Assembly (NCBI GenBank): GCA_016295455.1
Contig: JAEDLE010000027.1
Coordinates: 1-25,277, forward strand
Direction: 5' to 3'
DNA from: Bacteroidales bacterium
GTDB lineage: Bacteria > Bacteroidota > Bacteroidia > Bacteroidales > UBA932
Length of the DNA stretch: 25,277 bases
Positions 25,272-25,277 of the stretch are shown in pieces. The position numbers were made by a program, and so were the translations under genes. Within the stretch, counting starts at the first letter, position 1. Each line of letters starts with the position of its first letter. The notes below the pieces were generated by a model that saw nothing but the letters and a program-made list of their open reading frames with translations, had not been told where the DNA came from and made no database searches.

Positions 25272-25277
25272 AGTAAT

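Noticed and set aside
1..25277. Mobile elements, CRISPR arrays, prophage or integration sites
   Set aside because: No transposase, integrase, direct repeat array or tRNA-flanking duplication is visible; the genes are ordinary chromosomal metabolic and housekeeping genes.

Overview
The window looks like a chromosomal segment of a fairly high-GC member of the Bacteroidota, most likely an anaerobic gut Bacteroidales (an Alistipes/Rikenellaceae-like or uncultured 'Cryptobacteroides'-like lineage is a guess, not shown). The signs are promoters of the Bacteroidetes type (TTTG, about 19 bp, TAnnTTTG), a bS16 protein with a long Ala/Lys/Glu tail, Bacteroides-style aconitase and NADP-isocitrate dehydrogenase, and a lipoprotein of the kind common in the phylum. 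No mobile element, CRISPR array or rRNA is visible, and coding density is high.

Layout. 19-3772 (minus): a secreted multi-domain GH51 alpha-L-arabinofuranosidase and a CNNM/CBS membrane protein. 3935-7138 (plus): an AMP-forming acyl-CoA ligase and a polysaccharide flippase-like membrane protein. 7229-10119 (plus): a compact lysC-dapB-dapA operon taking aspartate toward diaminopimelate/lysine, followed by a lipoprotein (10151-10903) and a strong terminator. 10992-12049 (minus): rpsP-rimM, with a divergent tRNA-Leu(GAG) at 12313-12395. Both rpsP and the tRNA have textbook Bacteroidetes promoters. 12432-16412 (minus): an apparent operon of a secreted S9 peptidase, prephenate dehydrogenase (tyrA) and a HAD phosphatase.

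16689-25217 (plus) is the most interesting part. It is a seven-gene run, citD-citE-citF-citX-citCG-acn-icd, ending in a strong terminator at the right edge. It encodes the three subunits of acetate-forming citrate lyase, all the enzymes that build and activate its CoA-like prosthetic group (with CitC and CitG fused in one polypeptide), then aconitase and NADP-isocitrate dehydrogenase. Citrate synthase, which I recall sitting beside acn/icd in Bacteroides, is absent from the run, as are a citrate transporter, oxaloacetate decarboxylase and a CitAB sensor. The run therefore links oxaloacetate + acetate, citrate, isocitrate and 2-oxoglutarate in one unit. It could serve a reductive (2-oxoglutarate to oxaloacetate + acetate) route, an intracellular citrate split, or less likely citrate synthesis by lyase reversal. 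The sequence alone does not fix the direction.
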